Shown: piece after piece, positions 25,010-33,856 of the stretch
Numbering within the stretch: position 1 is the stretch's first letter
Layout: every line of letters begins with the position of its first letter
DNA from: Mediterraneibacter glycyrrhizinilyticus
Lineage (GTDB): Bacteria > Bacillota > Clostridia > Lachnospirales > Lachnospiraceae
Length of the DNA: 53,268 bases
NCBI RefSeq assembly: GCF_015560805.1
Contig: NZ_JADMSO010000015.1
Coordinates: 1 to 53,268 of the forward strand
Direction of reading: 5' to 3'
Made by a program: the position numbers and the translations under genes
The notes under the pieces: model-generated
What the model saw: only the letters and a program-made list of their open reading frames with translations
Databases searched by the model: none
What the model was told of the DNA's origin: nothing

Positions 25010-25052
25010 CTTCCGATTATCACCAAGTGATGAAAATAGGAGGTAAAGCAAG

Positions 25053-25319
25053 ATGGCTTTTGAAAAAGGCAGCAGACCAGAGGGCGGCTTCAAAAGAAGA
25101 GGACCGGCTCGCAGAAGAAAAAAAGTTTGCGTATTCTGTGGTAAAGAGAATAACGAAATCGATTACAAAGACGTTGCAAAGTTAAAGAAATATATCTCTG
25201 AGAGAGGAAAAATTCTTCCGAGAAGAATCACAGGAAACTGTGCGAAACATCAGAGAGCTCTTACAGTAGCAATCAAGAGAGCAAGACATATCGCTTTGAT
25301 GCCGTACGTTCAGGACTAA
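25053..25319 (+). CDS. rpsR: 30S ribosomal protein S18
   Basis: An 88-residue S18 with the core [20 protein letters not shown] and [26 protein letters not shown] near the start has a CxxC pair, and with the later Cys may be of the zinc-binding type. TAGGAGG precedes ATG. Last gene of the operon. Confidence 0.97.
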   Translation: MAFEKGSRPEGGFKRRGPARRRKKVCVFCGKENNEIDYKDVAKLKKYISERGKILPRRITGNCAKHQRALTVAIKRARHIALMPYVQD

Positions 25320-25329
25320 TCAAAAATAT

Positions 25330-25372
25330 AAGGCTGATTCTTAGGGGAAACCCTTTGAGTCAGCCTTTTTTT
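25330..25372 (+). terminator. Terminator of the rpsF operon
   Basis: AAGGCTGA (25330-25337) and TCAGCCTT (25360-25367) with an inner GGG-GAAA-CCC pair, then a T run. Confidence 0.9.
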
Positions 25373-25465
25373 GTATAGGCGACGAGCCAAAGTCCGGGCT
25401 TGCCCGAGACCTTGGCGACTGCTTACAATCCCGGAATGTGCCTTTTGGCACTTCCGGTGATTTCG

Positions 25466-25771
25466 CTAGATATTCAAATCAGAGATCGTTTTATCAAGGC
25501 AATAGAAAAGATCGATATATTTTTCTACGATCTGACGGCAAGAGCGTTTGATGATCTCACTATTATAGTCATGTGTCAGTTAGTTTCGTATCGTAAGCAT
25601 TTCCAGCCAGAGATCGTCGGAAATTAAGTCGGCGCGAAAAGATTCCCGTAGGACTTCTCTTGGAGAGCTGGTTACGAATCCGGTGATCGCGTAGTATTGG
25701 ATCAGGATATCTTTCATCACTTTCAAAGATTTTTGAAAAGATTCGTATCGTTTTTTATATTTTTGGTCCAT
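25466..25771 (-). pseudogene. HEPN-domain toxin / nucleotidyltransferase substrate-binding protein (HI0074 family), nonsense-interrupted
   Basis: The intact frame would give about 101 residues: MDQKYKKRYESFQKSLKVMK at the start, FRADLISDDLWLEMLTIRN, then a TAA at 25580-25582, then in the same frame LTHDYNSEIIKRSCRQIVEK and on to TAG at 25466-25468. The interrupted sequence R-N-stop-L-T-H-D-Y is the RX4HXY motif of HEPN toxins, so the stop separates the catalytic Arg from the His and Tyr. The truncated product (63 residues) lacks half the active site. AAAGGAGG lies 12 bases before ATG 25771. It overlaps the end of the MNT gene, the usual toxin-antitoxin order. Confidence 0.85.
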
Positions 25772-26024
25772 ATTTTTCAATGGCCTCCTTTAATAATTGG
25801 TTGCCGCATGTGTCTATATTGACAAGATCTACGGTGTAAAGTGTCGGTAAAGCATCGATCTCTTCCTCGAGCTGCTCAAAATCCTGCACACCGGATACGG
25901 CGATGTCGATGTCGCTTCGCTCGGTTTCCGTTCCTTTTGCGCGGGAGCCGAAGAGAATGATTTCTTTTGCGGAATATTTGCGGCAGAGAGCCGCAGCTTT
26001 TTCTATTACTTCATTTACATTCAT
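25755..26024 (-). CDS. MNT-type minimal nucleotidyltransferase (antitoxin of a MNT-HEPN pair)
   Basis: An 89-residue protein with the nucleotidyltransferase motif FGSRAKGTETERSDIDIAV (GS and DxD), as in MntA antitoxins that AMPylate the HEPN partner at its HXY tyrosine. No strong ribosome binding site is visible; ATG 26024 (MNVNEVIEKA) fits family N-termini, and a TTG at 26042 would add six residues. It looks intact while its partner is broken. Confidence 0.85.
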   Translation of the reverse strand: MNVNEVIEKAAALCRKYSAKEIILFGSRAKGTETERSDIDIAVSGVQDFEQLEEEIDALPTLYTVDLVNIDTCGNQLLKEAIEKYGPKI

Positions 26025-26122
26025 TTTATTCAACCAGTCCAATCTTTATTTTCTTTTATCATTCTATCAAAGTTCTATCAGAATACCCAACGAAATATTT
26101 GCGGTTTGAGGCGTATTTCCCC

Positions 26123-26152
26123 TTGTACACCGACGCTACTACTTATTATAAT
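26123..26152 (+). promoter_or_regulatory. Promoter of cdd-udp
   Basis: TTGTAC (26123-26128), 18 bases and TATAAT (26147-26152). The -35 falls inside a copy of the dispersed motif CCTTGTACACCGACGC. Confidence 0.6.
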
Positions 26153-26178
26153 AAAGATAATAGAAGGAGGGTGATTTT

Positions 26179-26607
26179 TTGGAAAATGAAAAAGATGTGA
26201 TTCAAGACTTAATCAGACGGGCAATGAAAGCAAGAGAATATTCGTACTCTCCATACTCGAACTTTAGTGTGGGGGCGGCGATATTGTCTGAATCCGGAAA
26301 GATTTATACCGGTTGCAATATTGAATCTGCCTCTTATACACCGACAATCTGTGCGGAGCGCGTAGCTTTATTTAAAGCGGTTTCGGAGGGGGAGCGGAAA
26401 TTTAAAATGCTTGCGCTGGTTGGAGGTCCGAAAAACGGAGAGAAAAAGACAGAAGAGATTGTAAGTCCGTGCGGTGTGTGTCGACAGATGTTATATGAAT
26501 TTGGAAAAGACCTGAAAGTTGTGATGGCAGATAATGAGGAGAAATATGAGGTCCGGATGTTGGAAGAACTGCTTCCATATGGATTTGGACCGGATAACTT
26601 AATATAA
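26179..26607 (+). CDS. cdd: Cytidine deaminase
   Basis: A 142-residue homotetrameric-type cytidine deaminase that converts cytidine to uridine. Zinc ligands and catalytic Glu are in CAERVALF and PCGVCRQ; SPYSNFSVGAAI and TGCNIESASYTPTICAER form the substrate pocket. The start is TTG 26179, with AGGAGGG 7 bases upstream; the first in-frame ATG is 15 codons later and would remove the first helix. Followed by udp, giving cytidine to uridine to uracil salvage. Confidence 0.95.
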   Translation: MENEKDVIQDLIRRAMKAREYSYSPYSNFSVGAAILSESGKIYTGCNIESASYTPTICAERVALFKAVSEGERKFKMLALVGGPKNGEKKTEEIVSPCGVCRQMLYEFGKDLKVVMADNEEKYEVRMLEELLPYGFGPDNLI

Positions 26608-26653
26608 GCGATTGTATCAAATCTGAGTGAAAGATACAGAACAGGAGGTTGTT

Positions 26654-27439
26654 ATGCAGAAGTATTCAGGTAAAAAGGGGCTACAGTATCATATCAATAT
26701 GTCAAAGGGGGATGTGGGGAAATATGTGATCCTGCCGGGAGATCCGAAGCGATGTAAAAAAATTGCGGAGCATTTTGAAAATGCAGAATTAATAGCGGAT
26801 AATCGGGAATTTGTCACATATACCGGATTTTTGGACGGCGAAAAAGTATCAGTGACATCGACGGGGATCGGGGGCGCTTCGGCATCGATTGCTTTGGAAG
26901 AACTGTGTAATTGCGGTGCTGACACCTTTGTAAGAGTGGGGACATGCGGTGGAATAGAGCTGAGTGTAAAAGGAGGAGATTTGGTGATCGCAACCGGAGC
27001 GGTCCGAATGGAGGGGACGTCCAAGGAGTATGCACCGATCGAATATCCGGCGGTGGCAGATCTTAAAATTTCAAATGCCTTGCTTGCGGCGGCAAAAGAA
27101 AAAGAGCTGGTGTATCACACAGGGGTTGTACAGTGTAAAGACGCATTTTACGGGCAGCATGACCCGGAAAAAATGCCGGTTTCCTATGAATTGCTCAACA
27201 AATGGGAGGCGTGGAAACGGATGGGATGTCTGGCATCGGAAATGGAGTCGGCAGCATTGTTTATTGCAGGGGCATTCCGAAGAGTTCGGGTAGGTTCTGT
27301 GTTCCTGGCATTGGCAAATCAGGAGAGAGAAAAAGCAGGCTTGGATAATCCTGTGGTGCACGAGATGGAACCTGCAATTGAGGTGGCAGTCCTGGCAATC
27401 CGCAAACTGATCCGCGAGGATAAAGCAAAAGGCAGATAG
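26654..27439 (+). CDS. udp: Uridine phosphorylase
   Basis: A 261-residue nucleoside phosphorylase of the PNP/UDP family. Phosphate-binding [13 protein letters not shown], the RVGTCGG segment and the ribose/base motif [10 protein letters not shown] are clear; [11 protein letters not shown] in the flap agrees with uridine rather than purine specificity. Start ATG 26654 follows CAGGAGG; an upstream in-frame start (26627) lacks this. Probably cotranscribed with cdd. Confidence 0.9.
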   Translation: MQKYSGKKGLQYHINMSKGDVGKYVILPGDPKRCKKIAEHFENAELIADNREFVTYTGFLDGEKVSVTSTGIGGASASIALEELCNCGADTFVRVGTCGGIELSVKGGDLVIATGAVRMEGTSKEYAPIEYPAVADLKISNALLAAAKEKELVYHTGVVQCKDAFYGQHDPEKMPVSYELLNKWEAWKRMGCLASEMESAALFIAGAFRRVRVGSVFLALANQEREKAGLDNPVVHEMEPAIEVAVLAIRKLIREDKAKGR

Positions 27440-27504
27440 ATGATATTCGGAATTTTGTTCAGAGGATGAACGATGTGCATCCGGATATATATTGTAGAAT
27501 GAAA

Positions 27505-27561
27505 AATCCCCGAGGGTATCTTTTATTCAATGGATAAAGGAGACCTTACGGGGATTCTTTT
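27505..27561. terminator. Long imperfect hairpin between udp and the Cof phosphatase gene
   Basis: AATCCCCG (27505-27512) pairs with CGGGGATT (27549-27556) and the interior pairs partly (GGTATCTTTT with AAAGGAGACC). CTTTTGTT follows on plus and TTTTTC on minus, so it can serve both convergent genes. Confidence 0.75.
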
Positions 27562-27572
27562 GTTCATTTTAT

Positions 27573-28382
27573 TTACCGCATAAATCGGTCGATAACATAC
27601 AAGATCCCGTCTTCGTCGTTGGAACGTGTGACGAAATTTGCGGCTTCTTTGATGACCGGCTGGGCGTTCTCCATTGCGACGCCGAGTCCGGCATATTCGA
27701 TCATGGAAAGGTCGTTGTAGCCGTCGCCGCAGCAGATCATTTCATCAGCGGTAAGTCCGATACTGCTTAATAATTTTTGCAGAGAATGCGCTTTGTCGAT
27801 ATTCTGCGGCATGATCTCAAGAAAATATGGTTCGGAACGATAAATGTTCAGAAGACTGTGATATTCTTCTTTTAGTCTCGGCATGATTTCCTCGAGGAGC
27901 TCCGGCGGTCCGGGAAGCAAAAGTTTGTTGACAGGGAAATCCAGCGCGTCTGGGAAATCCGCGACCGGGACGATTTTCATATTATTGATGAATTTTTCTT
28001 TTTCCGTGTATTCATTCGAACAGATTCCGGATAAGATCTCGGTATCGGTATAAGAAATAATATCCACGCCGGGGTATGTTTTTACCGTCTCATAAATCGG
28101 GCGTATCACACTTGGCGGCAAGGTGCGGTTGTAGACGATCTCGCCGGTGGAACATCTGGTGATGCGGGCACCGTTGAAAGAAAGCATGTATCCGCCGTAT
28201 TTTTCCATTTCCAGAATATCGGCAAGCGGGGCAACGCCGTTGATCGGTCGTCCACTGGCAAGTACGACGATCTTTCCCTCTTTTTGGATCTCAAGAAGAG
28301 CCTTTCTGGTCGGTTCTGTGATCTCTTTCTTGGAATTGGTTAAAGTGCCGTCCAGATCCAGCACGAGCATTTGATATTTCAT
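27573..28382 (-). CDS. Cof-type HAD phosphatase
   Basis: A 269-residue IIB-cap HAD enzyme. Motif I LVLDLDGTLTNS, motif II VLASGRP, motif III/IV CCGDGYNDLSMIEYAG and EAANFVTRSNDEDG are the full Cof/YbiV set, with a C2 cap between II and III. It dephosphorylates sugar phosphates or flavin-type substrates in vitro across the family; substrate here unknown. GAGGGGGA precedes ATG 28382. Confidence 0.92.
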   Translation of the reverse strand: MKYQMLVLDLDGTLTNSKKEITEPTRKALLEIQKEGKIVVLASGRPINGVAPLADILEMEKYGGYMLSFNGARITRCSTGEIVYNRTLPPSVIRPIYETVKTYPGVDIISYTDTEILSGICSNEYTEKEKFINNMKIVPVADFPDALDFPVNKLLLPGPPELLEEIMPRLKEEYHSLLNIYRSEPYFLEIMPQNIDKAHSLQKLLSSIGLTADEMICCGDGYNDLSMIEYAGLGVAMENAQPVIKEAANFVTRSNDEDGILYVIDRFMR

Positions 28383-28561
28383 AGGAAAAATCCCCCTCGT
28401 ATATTATCTTTTGGATATATAAATCTGATTCTCATCCTATTATATAGAACGAGAGCATGGAAAACAAGTCAAAAACTTAGTGGAATAATAGACAGAAAAG
28501 TGCTATACTAAGACAATAGTGGGTAAGTAGCGAAGTGTGTTATTTTGGAGGGTAAAAATCC

Positions 28562-30607
28562 ATGAAGAAAAAGGATGTGCGTTTGAAAGGACAGCTGCGG
28601 ATGTACATGCAGTGGCCGGTGATCATGACGGTGCTTCTGGCTGCAATGAACATCTGGATGTATATGGTTGACCGGAAAGCAGGCGGAATGATGTCTGTCA
28701 TGGTCATTATCTATATGGTGATCGTCGGCGTGCTCTATGTGTACAACAGATCACTGATCCTTGCGGATATGGTTCAGTTTTCAACGCAATACAAAGCAGT
28801 TCAGAATACGCTTCTAAAGGAACTTTCGATTCCGTATGCGATTCTGATGGAGGACGGACGGATCGTCTGGAAGAACGACCGGTTTGCAGAATTATTTGCA
28901 GACAGGCGAAGAGAAAAATATTTGAACAAGCTGATCCCGGAGTTGAACCGCGGCGTGTACCCGAAAGGGGATGTCGATCATGTGGAACTGGAAGTGCATT
29001 ACAACGACCGTGATTATCAGGCGGAACTGCGGAAAGTTTCGGTGGAGGGATTCAGTGATACGGAAGAAGTGCTTCAGATCCCGAAAGAAAAAGAGTATTT
29101 TATTGCGGTATATCTCAATGATGTGACCGAATTGAACGCCTACATCAAGGAGAACGAGGATCAGCGTCTGATCGCCGGACTGATCTATATCGATAATTAT
29201 GATGAAGTGATGGAAAGTGTCGAAGAGGTGCGGCAGTCGCTTCTTGTAGCGTTGATCGACCGGAAGATCAATAAATATATCGGAGACGTGGACGGCATCG
29301 TTAAAAAACTGGAAAAAGACAAGTATTTTATCGTGATCCGTAAAGAAAGTTACCGGAAATTTGAGGCGGATAAGTTCTCTTTGCTGGAAGAAGTCAAACA
29401 GGTGAATATCGGAAATGCGCGTTCCGCATCGCTTAGTATCGGATTGGGACTCAATACGGCGACTTATGCGCAGAGTTACAACTACGCGCGCGTCGCGATC
29501 GACCTTGCACTGGCGCGGGGGGGAGATCAGGCGGTTGTGAAAGACTGCCACGGCATTACATATTTCGGCGGAAAGAAAGAGCAGACATCCAAGAATACGC
29601 GTGTCAAAGCGCGTGTTAAGGCAGAGGCGCTCCGTGAGTTTATCGTTGCGAAAGATCAGGTCATTATCATGGGGCATAAGATCGCAGATGCGGACTGTCT
29701 CGGCGCATGTATGGGAATTTACCGCGCGGCAAAGGAGCTGGAGAAGAAAGCACATATCGTTATGAACGAAGTGACCAGTTCGGTCCGCCCTCTGTATGAT
29801 GAGATCGCGGAAAGCCCGGCGTATGAAAAGGATATTTTCCTGACCTCGGAGCAGGCGATGGATTATATCAATGACAATACGATGGTTGTTGTAGTCGATA
29901 CGAATAAACCGCAGATGACCGAGTGTCCGGAGCTTCTGAAAAAGACGAAGACGATCGCGGTGCTGGATCATCACCGGCAGAGCAGTGTCGGTATTGAAAA
30001 TGCGGTGCTTTCTTATATTGAGCCGTATTCCTCGTCAAGCTGCGAGATGGTTGCGGAAGTGCTTCAGTATATTGTCGATGATATCCGTTTCCCGAATGTA
30101 GAGGCAGACTGTCTCTATGCGGGAATAATGATCGATACACAGAATTTTATGAACCGTACCGGTGTGCGTACGTTTGAAGCGGCTGCATTTTTGAGAAGAT
30201 GCGGAGCGGACATTACGCGGGTGCGCAAGATGTTCCGGGACGATATGGCGTCTTACCGGGCAAAAGCGGAAGCGGTACGAATGGCGGAAGTATACCGGAA
30301 AGAGTATGCGATCGCAGAGTGTCCGAGCGATATTGACAGTCCGACGGTGCTTGCGGCGCAGACGGCGAATGAATTGCTGGATATCAGCGGCATCAAGGCG
30401 TCGTTTGTGCTGACGATCTATTCGGGCAAGATTTATATGAGCACCCGTTCGATCGATGAAGTCAACGTACAGGTGATCGCGGAGAAATTAGGCGGCGGAG
30501 GTCATATCAATGCCGCAGGCGCGCAGTTCGATCATACCGATATGGAAGAGGCGATCAATGCGCTGAAAGCGACGATCGATCAGATGATCGAGGAGGGCGA
30601 TATTTAG
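28562..30607 (+). CDS. gdpP: Cyclic-di-AMP phosphodiesterase GdpP
   Basis: A 681-residue protein: two N-terminal membrane helices (about 18-65), a PAS-like region (LLKELSIPYAILMEDGRIVW), a degenerate GGDEF domain (about 180-330), a DHH domain (IIMGHKIADADCLGACMG; VVVDTNKPQ; IAVLDHHRQ) and a DHHA1 domain ending in KLGGGGHINAAGAQ. It breaks c-di-AMP to pApA and so sets potassium and osmotic homeostasis. GGAGGG precedes ATG. An extended -10 TGCTATACT lies at 28501-28509. First gene of gdpP-rplI-dnaB, a common Firmicutes order. Confidence 0.95.
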   Translation: MKKKDVRLKGQLRMYMQWPVIMTVLLAAMNIWMYMVDRKAGGMMSVMVIIYMVIVGVLYVYNRSLILADMVQFSTQYKAVQNTLLKELSIPYAILMEDGRIVWKNDRFAELFADRRREKYLNKLIPELNRGVYPKGDVDHVELEVHYNDRDYQAELRKVSVEGFSDTEEVLQIPKEKEYFIAVYLNDVTELNAYIKENEDQRLIAGLIYIDNYDEVMESVEEVRQSLLVALIDRKINKYIGDVDGIVKKLEKDKYFIVIRKESYRKFEADKFSLLEEVKQVNIGNARSASLSIGLGLNTATYAQSYNYARVAIDLALARGGDQAVVKDCHGITYFGGKKEQTSKNTRVKARVKAEALREFIVAKDQVIIMGHKIADADCLGACMGIYRAAKELEKKAHIVMNEVTSSVRPLYDEIAESPAYEKDIFLTSEQAMDYINDNTMVVVVDTNKPQMTECPELLKKTKTIAVLDHHRQSSVGIENAVLSYIEPYSSSSCEMVAEVLQYIVDDIRFPNVEADCLYAGIMIDTQNFMNRTGVRTFEAAAFLRRCGADITRVRKMFRDDMASYRAKAEAVRMAEVYRKEYAIAECPSDIDSPTVLAAQTANELLDISGIKASFVLTIYSGKIYMSTRSIDEVNVQVIAEKLGGGGHINAAGAQFDHTDMEEAINALKATIDQMIEEGDI

Positions 30608-30668
30608 AAATCTTCGTTATATATTAGAAACAGTAAAATAGTAAATGGCATAAAGGAGAAGACAGAAC

Positions 30669-31115
30669 ATGAAAGTAATTTTATTGCAGGACGTAAAGTC
30701 ACTTGGAAAAAAAGGCGAGATCGTCAATGTGAATGACGGATATGCACGGAATTTTATTTTGCCGAAGAAGCTCGGCGTGGAAGCAAACGGAAAGAATTTA
30801 AACGATCTGAAACTGCAGAAAGATAATCAGGCGAAGATTGCAAAAGAGCATTTGGAAGCGGCAAAAGAATTGGCGGCAAAACTGCAGGCAGGCAAGATCG
30901 AACTGGCGATCAAGATGGGAGAGGGCGGAAAAGCATTTGGTTCCGTGACCGGAAAAGAGATCGCTGCAGCAGTGAAAGAGCAGATGGATCTGGAGATCGA
31001 TAAGAAAAAAGTGCAGCTGAAAGATGCGATCAAAACACTTGGAACGCACAGTGTCCCGGTGAAACTGCATCCGGAAGTGACCGCAGAGCTAAAGGTCATC
31101 GTGAGCGAAGAGTAA
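30669..31115 (+). CDS. rplI: 50S ribosomal protein L9
   Basis: A 148-residue L9. The N-terminal rRNA-binding domain [19 protein letters not shown] / [10 protein letters not shown] and the long connecting helix (residues 40-75) with the C-terminal domain ([26 protein letters not shown]) match the family. AAAGGAGA precedes ATG. 13 bases to dnaB. Confidence 0.97.
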   Translation: MKVILLQDVKSLGKKGEIVNVNDGYARNFILPKKLGVEANGKNLNDLKLQKDNQAKIAKEHLEAAKELAAKLQAGKIELAIKMGEGGKAFGSVTGKEIAAAVKEQMDLEIDKKKVQLKDAIKTLGTHSVPVKLHPEVTAELKVIVSEE

Positions 31116-31128
31116 GGGGATTGTCTGA

Positions 31129-32475
31129 ATGGATGAAGCAGTAATCAAGCGGATCCTGCCGCACAGCCAGGAGGCGGAGCAGGCGGTGATCGGAGCGATG
31201 CTGATGAATAAAGACGCGATCACAACGGCGTCGGAGATCATCAGCGGAGAAGATTTTTACCAGAACGCATACGGTATTTTATTTGACGCGATGGTGGAAT
31301 TGTTCCAGATGGGACATCCGGTCGATCTGATCACACTGCAGGAACATTTAAAAGAAAAAAATGTCCCGCCGGAAGTCAGCAGTCTGGAGTTTGTCCGGGA
31401 TCTGATCGCGGGAGTGCAGACTTCGGCGAACGTGAAGTATTATGCGCAGATCGTAAGTGAGAAAGCGACGCTGCGGCGGTTGATCAAGATCAATGAAGAG
31501 ATCGCCAATACATGTTATATGGAAAATGAACCGCTGGAAGTGATCCTGGAGCGGACAGAGAAACAGGTATTTGATCTTGTAGAGCGGGGAAATGTGCAGG
31601 AATATGTGCCGATCAAGCAGGTTGTTCTGAATGCGCTGGATGTGATCGAGCGCGCATCAAAGACAAAAGGAACCGTGACCGGTATCCCGACCGGATTTAT
31701 CGATCTGGATTATAAGCTGTCCGGATTGCAGCGGTCGGATCTGATCCTGATCGCGGCGCGTCCGTCGATGGGAAAAACGGCGTTCGTATTGAATATTGCA
31801 CAGCATGTGGCGTTCCGCCAGAATCTGGCGGTGGCGATCTTCAGTCTCGAGATGTCAAAGGAACAGTTGGTGAACCGTCTGTTCTCTTTGGAATCCCATG
31901 TCGACGCGCAGGCGCTTCGAACCGGTAATCTGAAAGATACCGAATGGGAGAAGCTGATCGAGGGTGCGGGACGGATCGGAAAATCAAGAATGATCATCGA
32001 CGACACGTCCGGTATTTCGATCGCGGAGATGCGCTCAAAATGCCGAAAATATAAATTGGAACTGGGACTGGATCTGATCATCATCGACTACCTGCAGTTG
32101 ATGAGCGGAAGCGGCGGACGGAGCAACGAAAGCCGTCAGCAGGAGATTTCCGAGATTTCCCGTTCGTTAAAAGGACTTGCCCGTGAGTTGAATGTGCCGG
32201 TGATCGCACTTTCCCAGCTCAGCCGTGCGGTGGAGTCGAGAACGGATAAACGTCCGATGCTTTCCGACCTCCGAGAGTCGGGGGCCATCGAGCAGGATGC
32301 GGACGTGTGTATGTTTATTTACCGTGAGGATTATTATATTCCGGATACGGAAGATAAAAATATTGCGGAGATCATCATTGCCAAGCAGAGAAACGGTCCG
32401 ATCGGAACGGTACGCCTTGCATGGATGCCGCAGTACACGAGATTCGGAAACGAGGAACGCGCAAAAGCGGATTAA
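31129..32475 (+). CDS. dnaB: Replicative DNA helicase DnaB
   Basis: A 448-residue DnaB/DnaC-type helicase. The N-terminal domain begins RILPHSQEAEQAVIGAML; the RecA-like domain has Walker A ARPSMGKTAFVLNIA, Walker B LIIIDYLQLM and DLRESGAIEQDADV. It unwinds DNA ahead of the replication fork as a hexamer. GGGGA precedes ATG. No intein. Confidence 0.97.
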   Translation: MDEAVIKRILPHSQEAEQAVIGAMLMNKDAITTASEIISGEDFYQNAYGILFDAMVELFQMGHPVDLITLQEHLKEKNVPPEVSSLEFVRDLIAGVQTSANVKYYAQIVSEKATLRRLIKINEEIANTCYMENEPLEVILERTEKQVFDLVERGNVQEYVPIKQVVLNALDVIERASKTKGTVTGIPTGFIDLDYKLSGLQRSDLILIAARPSMGKTAFVLNIAQHVAFRQNLAVAIFSLEMSKEQLVNRLFSLESHVDAQALRTGNLKDTEWEKLIEGAGRIGKSRMIIDDTSGISIAEMRSKCRKYKLELGLDLIIIDYLQLMSGSGGRSNESRQQEISEISRSLKGLARELNVPVIALSQLSRAVESRTDKRPMLSDLRESGAIEQDADVCMFIYREDYYIPDTEDKNIAEIIIAKQRNGPIGTVRLAWMPQYTRFGNEERAKAD

Positions 32476-32499
32476 AACAGAAAAAAGGAACTGTAAGAG

Positions 32500-32542
32500 A
32501 ACGCGCGTAATGCTGCCTTATATAAGCGACATTACGCGCGTT
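32500..32542. terminator. Perfect 13-bp inverted repeat between convergent dnaB and MerR-like genes
   Basis: AACGCGCGTAATG (32500-32512) and CATTACGCGCGTT (32530-32542) pair perfectly. The 17-base loop contains the palindrome CTTATATAAG. An outer AGGAAC/GTTCCT pair continues the dyad after a gap. Only short T runs follow, so it may be a bidirectional terminator or a protein site. Confidence 0.7.
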
Positions 32543-32571
32543 TGACTGTTTGTTCCTGACATACAAGTAGA

Positions 32572-33225
32572 TCAGGTAAAGATTTTCCGGAAGCGTCCGA
32601 GCGGATTTTCACGGGAAGCCGTTTCGCGCCTAAGTGTCTGCTGCTGGCGGATCAGGCTGTCCAATTTGCGGTAATGTTCTTCTTCCTGCCGTTCTTTCGC
32701 CTGGAAGAGAAAATCCATTTCCCGGATCACATCAGTGGTGACTTTTTGGCTGATCTGCTGTTCCAGCACGGTATTGTTCGAGGTGACAACTTCCGTCAAT
32801 ACATCGCCGATCAGGCTCCGTACCTGCTCTAACTGTGTGACCGGGATGACTTCTGCGTCTGCCGGGATCAAAGCACCGGAGTGAGCCTTGCTTGTCCCGG
32901 TATTGTCCGCTGCGGCGATCGATGTATTTTCCATTGTGTCCGAAGTCTGTTCCGGAGTATCCTCGGCGTGTACTGCGTCGGTCAATTTTTTTCGGGTTGC
33001 GGTAAGCTGTGGGATCAATGGTTTTAAGTCCCTTAATAACATGCCTTCATTCTTTAGTTTTCTGATACAGAGAAAAAGTTGTATGTCATCTTCGGTATAA
33101 TATCGGTGTCCCATTTCCGTGCGCCCGATCTTTAAGTTCAGTTCTTCCTCCCAGTAACGAAGCACATGAGATTCTACGTGAACCTGTTTGGCAGCTTCGG
33201 AAATCATAAATCTGACTTCACCCAT
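32572..33225 (-). CDS. MerR-type HTH protein with coiled coil (RacA-like)
   Basis: A 217-residue protein. The N-terminal MerR-like winged helix is clear (MISEAAKQVHVESHVLRYWE, GHRYYTEDDIQLFLCIRKLK). A low-complexity Thr/Asp/Ala linker (about 88-125) leads to a helical C-terminus (about 130-210, QEEEHYRKLDSLIRQQQTLR) likely to form a coiled coil. The layout resembles RacA, which anchors chromosomes in Bacillus, more than a metal-sensing MerR. AGGAGG is 9 bases before ATG 33225. A minus-strand extended -10 TGCTATAAT is at 33321-33329. Confidence 0.75.
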   Translation of the reverse strand: MGEVRFMISEAAKQVHVESHVLRYWEEELNLKIGRTEMGHRYYTEDDIQLFLCIRKLKNEGMLLRDLKPLIPQLTATRKKLTDAVHAEDTPEQTSDTMENTSIAAADNTGTSKAHSGALIPADAEVIPVTQLEQVRSLIGDVLTEVVTSNNTVLEQQISQKVTTDVIREMDFLFQAKERQEEEHYRKLDSLIRQQQTLRRETASRENPLGRFRKIFT

Positions 33226-33374
33226 ATATGTAATACCTCCTATTAAGATGTTCATTGGTAGTATCATCGGCAGCCAAGGGGCGTATGCTTTTCGTATCTC
33301 AAGCTGTTGATGATATGTCCATTATAGCATAGGAGGATGAAAAGCAACCTGATAATCGTTCGTCAAATCAAGAC

Positions 33375-33405
33375 AAAAAAATACCGTCCCAAAACGGAAC
33401 GGTAT
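33375..33405 (-). terminator. Terminator of the ferredoxin gene
   Basis: ATACCGT and ACGGTAT stem with additional inner pairs; the minus strand continues with a T run (A run at 33375-33380 on plus). Confidence 0.85.
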
Positions 33406-33462
33406 CTTTGCTTGTGATCACTTTGCGATATATATCCCTTGAAGATCAAGGGGATCATACAA

Positions 33463-33633
33463 TTACTCTGCTGAGATAGCACCTGTCGGACAGGCAGCCT
33501 CACATGCTCCACAATCAACGCAAGCATCAGCGTCGATTTCGTATTTGCCATCGCCTTCAGAGATAGCTCCTACCGGGCATTCGCTTTCGCAAGATCCACA
33601 GCTTACACATTCATCACTAATTACGTGTGCCAT
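33463..33633 (-). CDS. 2[4Fe-4S] ferredoxin
   Basis: A 56-residue clostridial-type ferredoxin with two CxxCxxCxxxCP motifs (CVSCGSCESECP and CVDCGACEAACP), each binding one [4Fe-4S] cluster. AAGGAGGA precedes ATG 33633. It is monocistronic between its own promoter and terminator, and serves as a general low-potential electron carrier. Confidence 0.96.
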   Translation of the reverse strand: MAHVISDECVSCGSCESECPVGAISEGDGKYEIDADACVDCGACEAACPTGAISAE

Positions 33634-33680
33634 AGTATGTATCCTCCTTATGTAGTATTGCAACATTCATTGCTAACCCC

Positions 33681-33709
33681 ATTCTAATACAAATGTGCCA
33701 AATATACAA
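33681..33709 (-). promoter_or_regulatory. Ferredoxin promoter
   Basis: Minus strand TTGTAT (33709-33704), 17 bases and TAGAAT (33686-33681). Confidence 0.6.
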
Positions 33710-33770
33710 GCGATTTTCTTCGATAATCCGTCTTGTTTTTGGGAAAAATTAAGAAAATATTTCTTTTTTT

Positions 33771-33799
33771 TTAACGGGAATCATGGTAGTGTATATAAG
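33771..33799 (+). promoter_or_regulatory. Possible promoter of the sugar-binding lipoprotein gene
   Basis: TTAACG (33771-33776), 17 bases and TATAAG (33794-33799), about 58 bases before the start. Confidence 0.45.
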
Positions 33800-33856
33800 G
33801 AACGCCAAAGGGGGCGTCTGAAAACGGAGTGGTACAAGAAGAAAGAGGTTTGTTTT

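Noticed and set aside
25400-25627. 75-codon plus-strand frame over the HEPN pseudogene
   Set aside because: No ribosome binding site, and the minus-strand continuation shows conserved HEPN sequence.
28892-29974. 360-codon open frame opposite gdpP
   Set aside because: It mirrors a well-conserved gene, is His/Phe/Arg-rich as complements of this codon bias are, and has no recognised domain.
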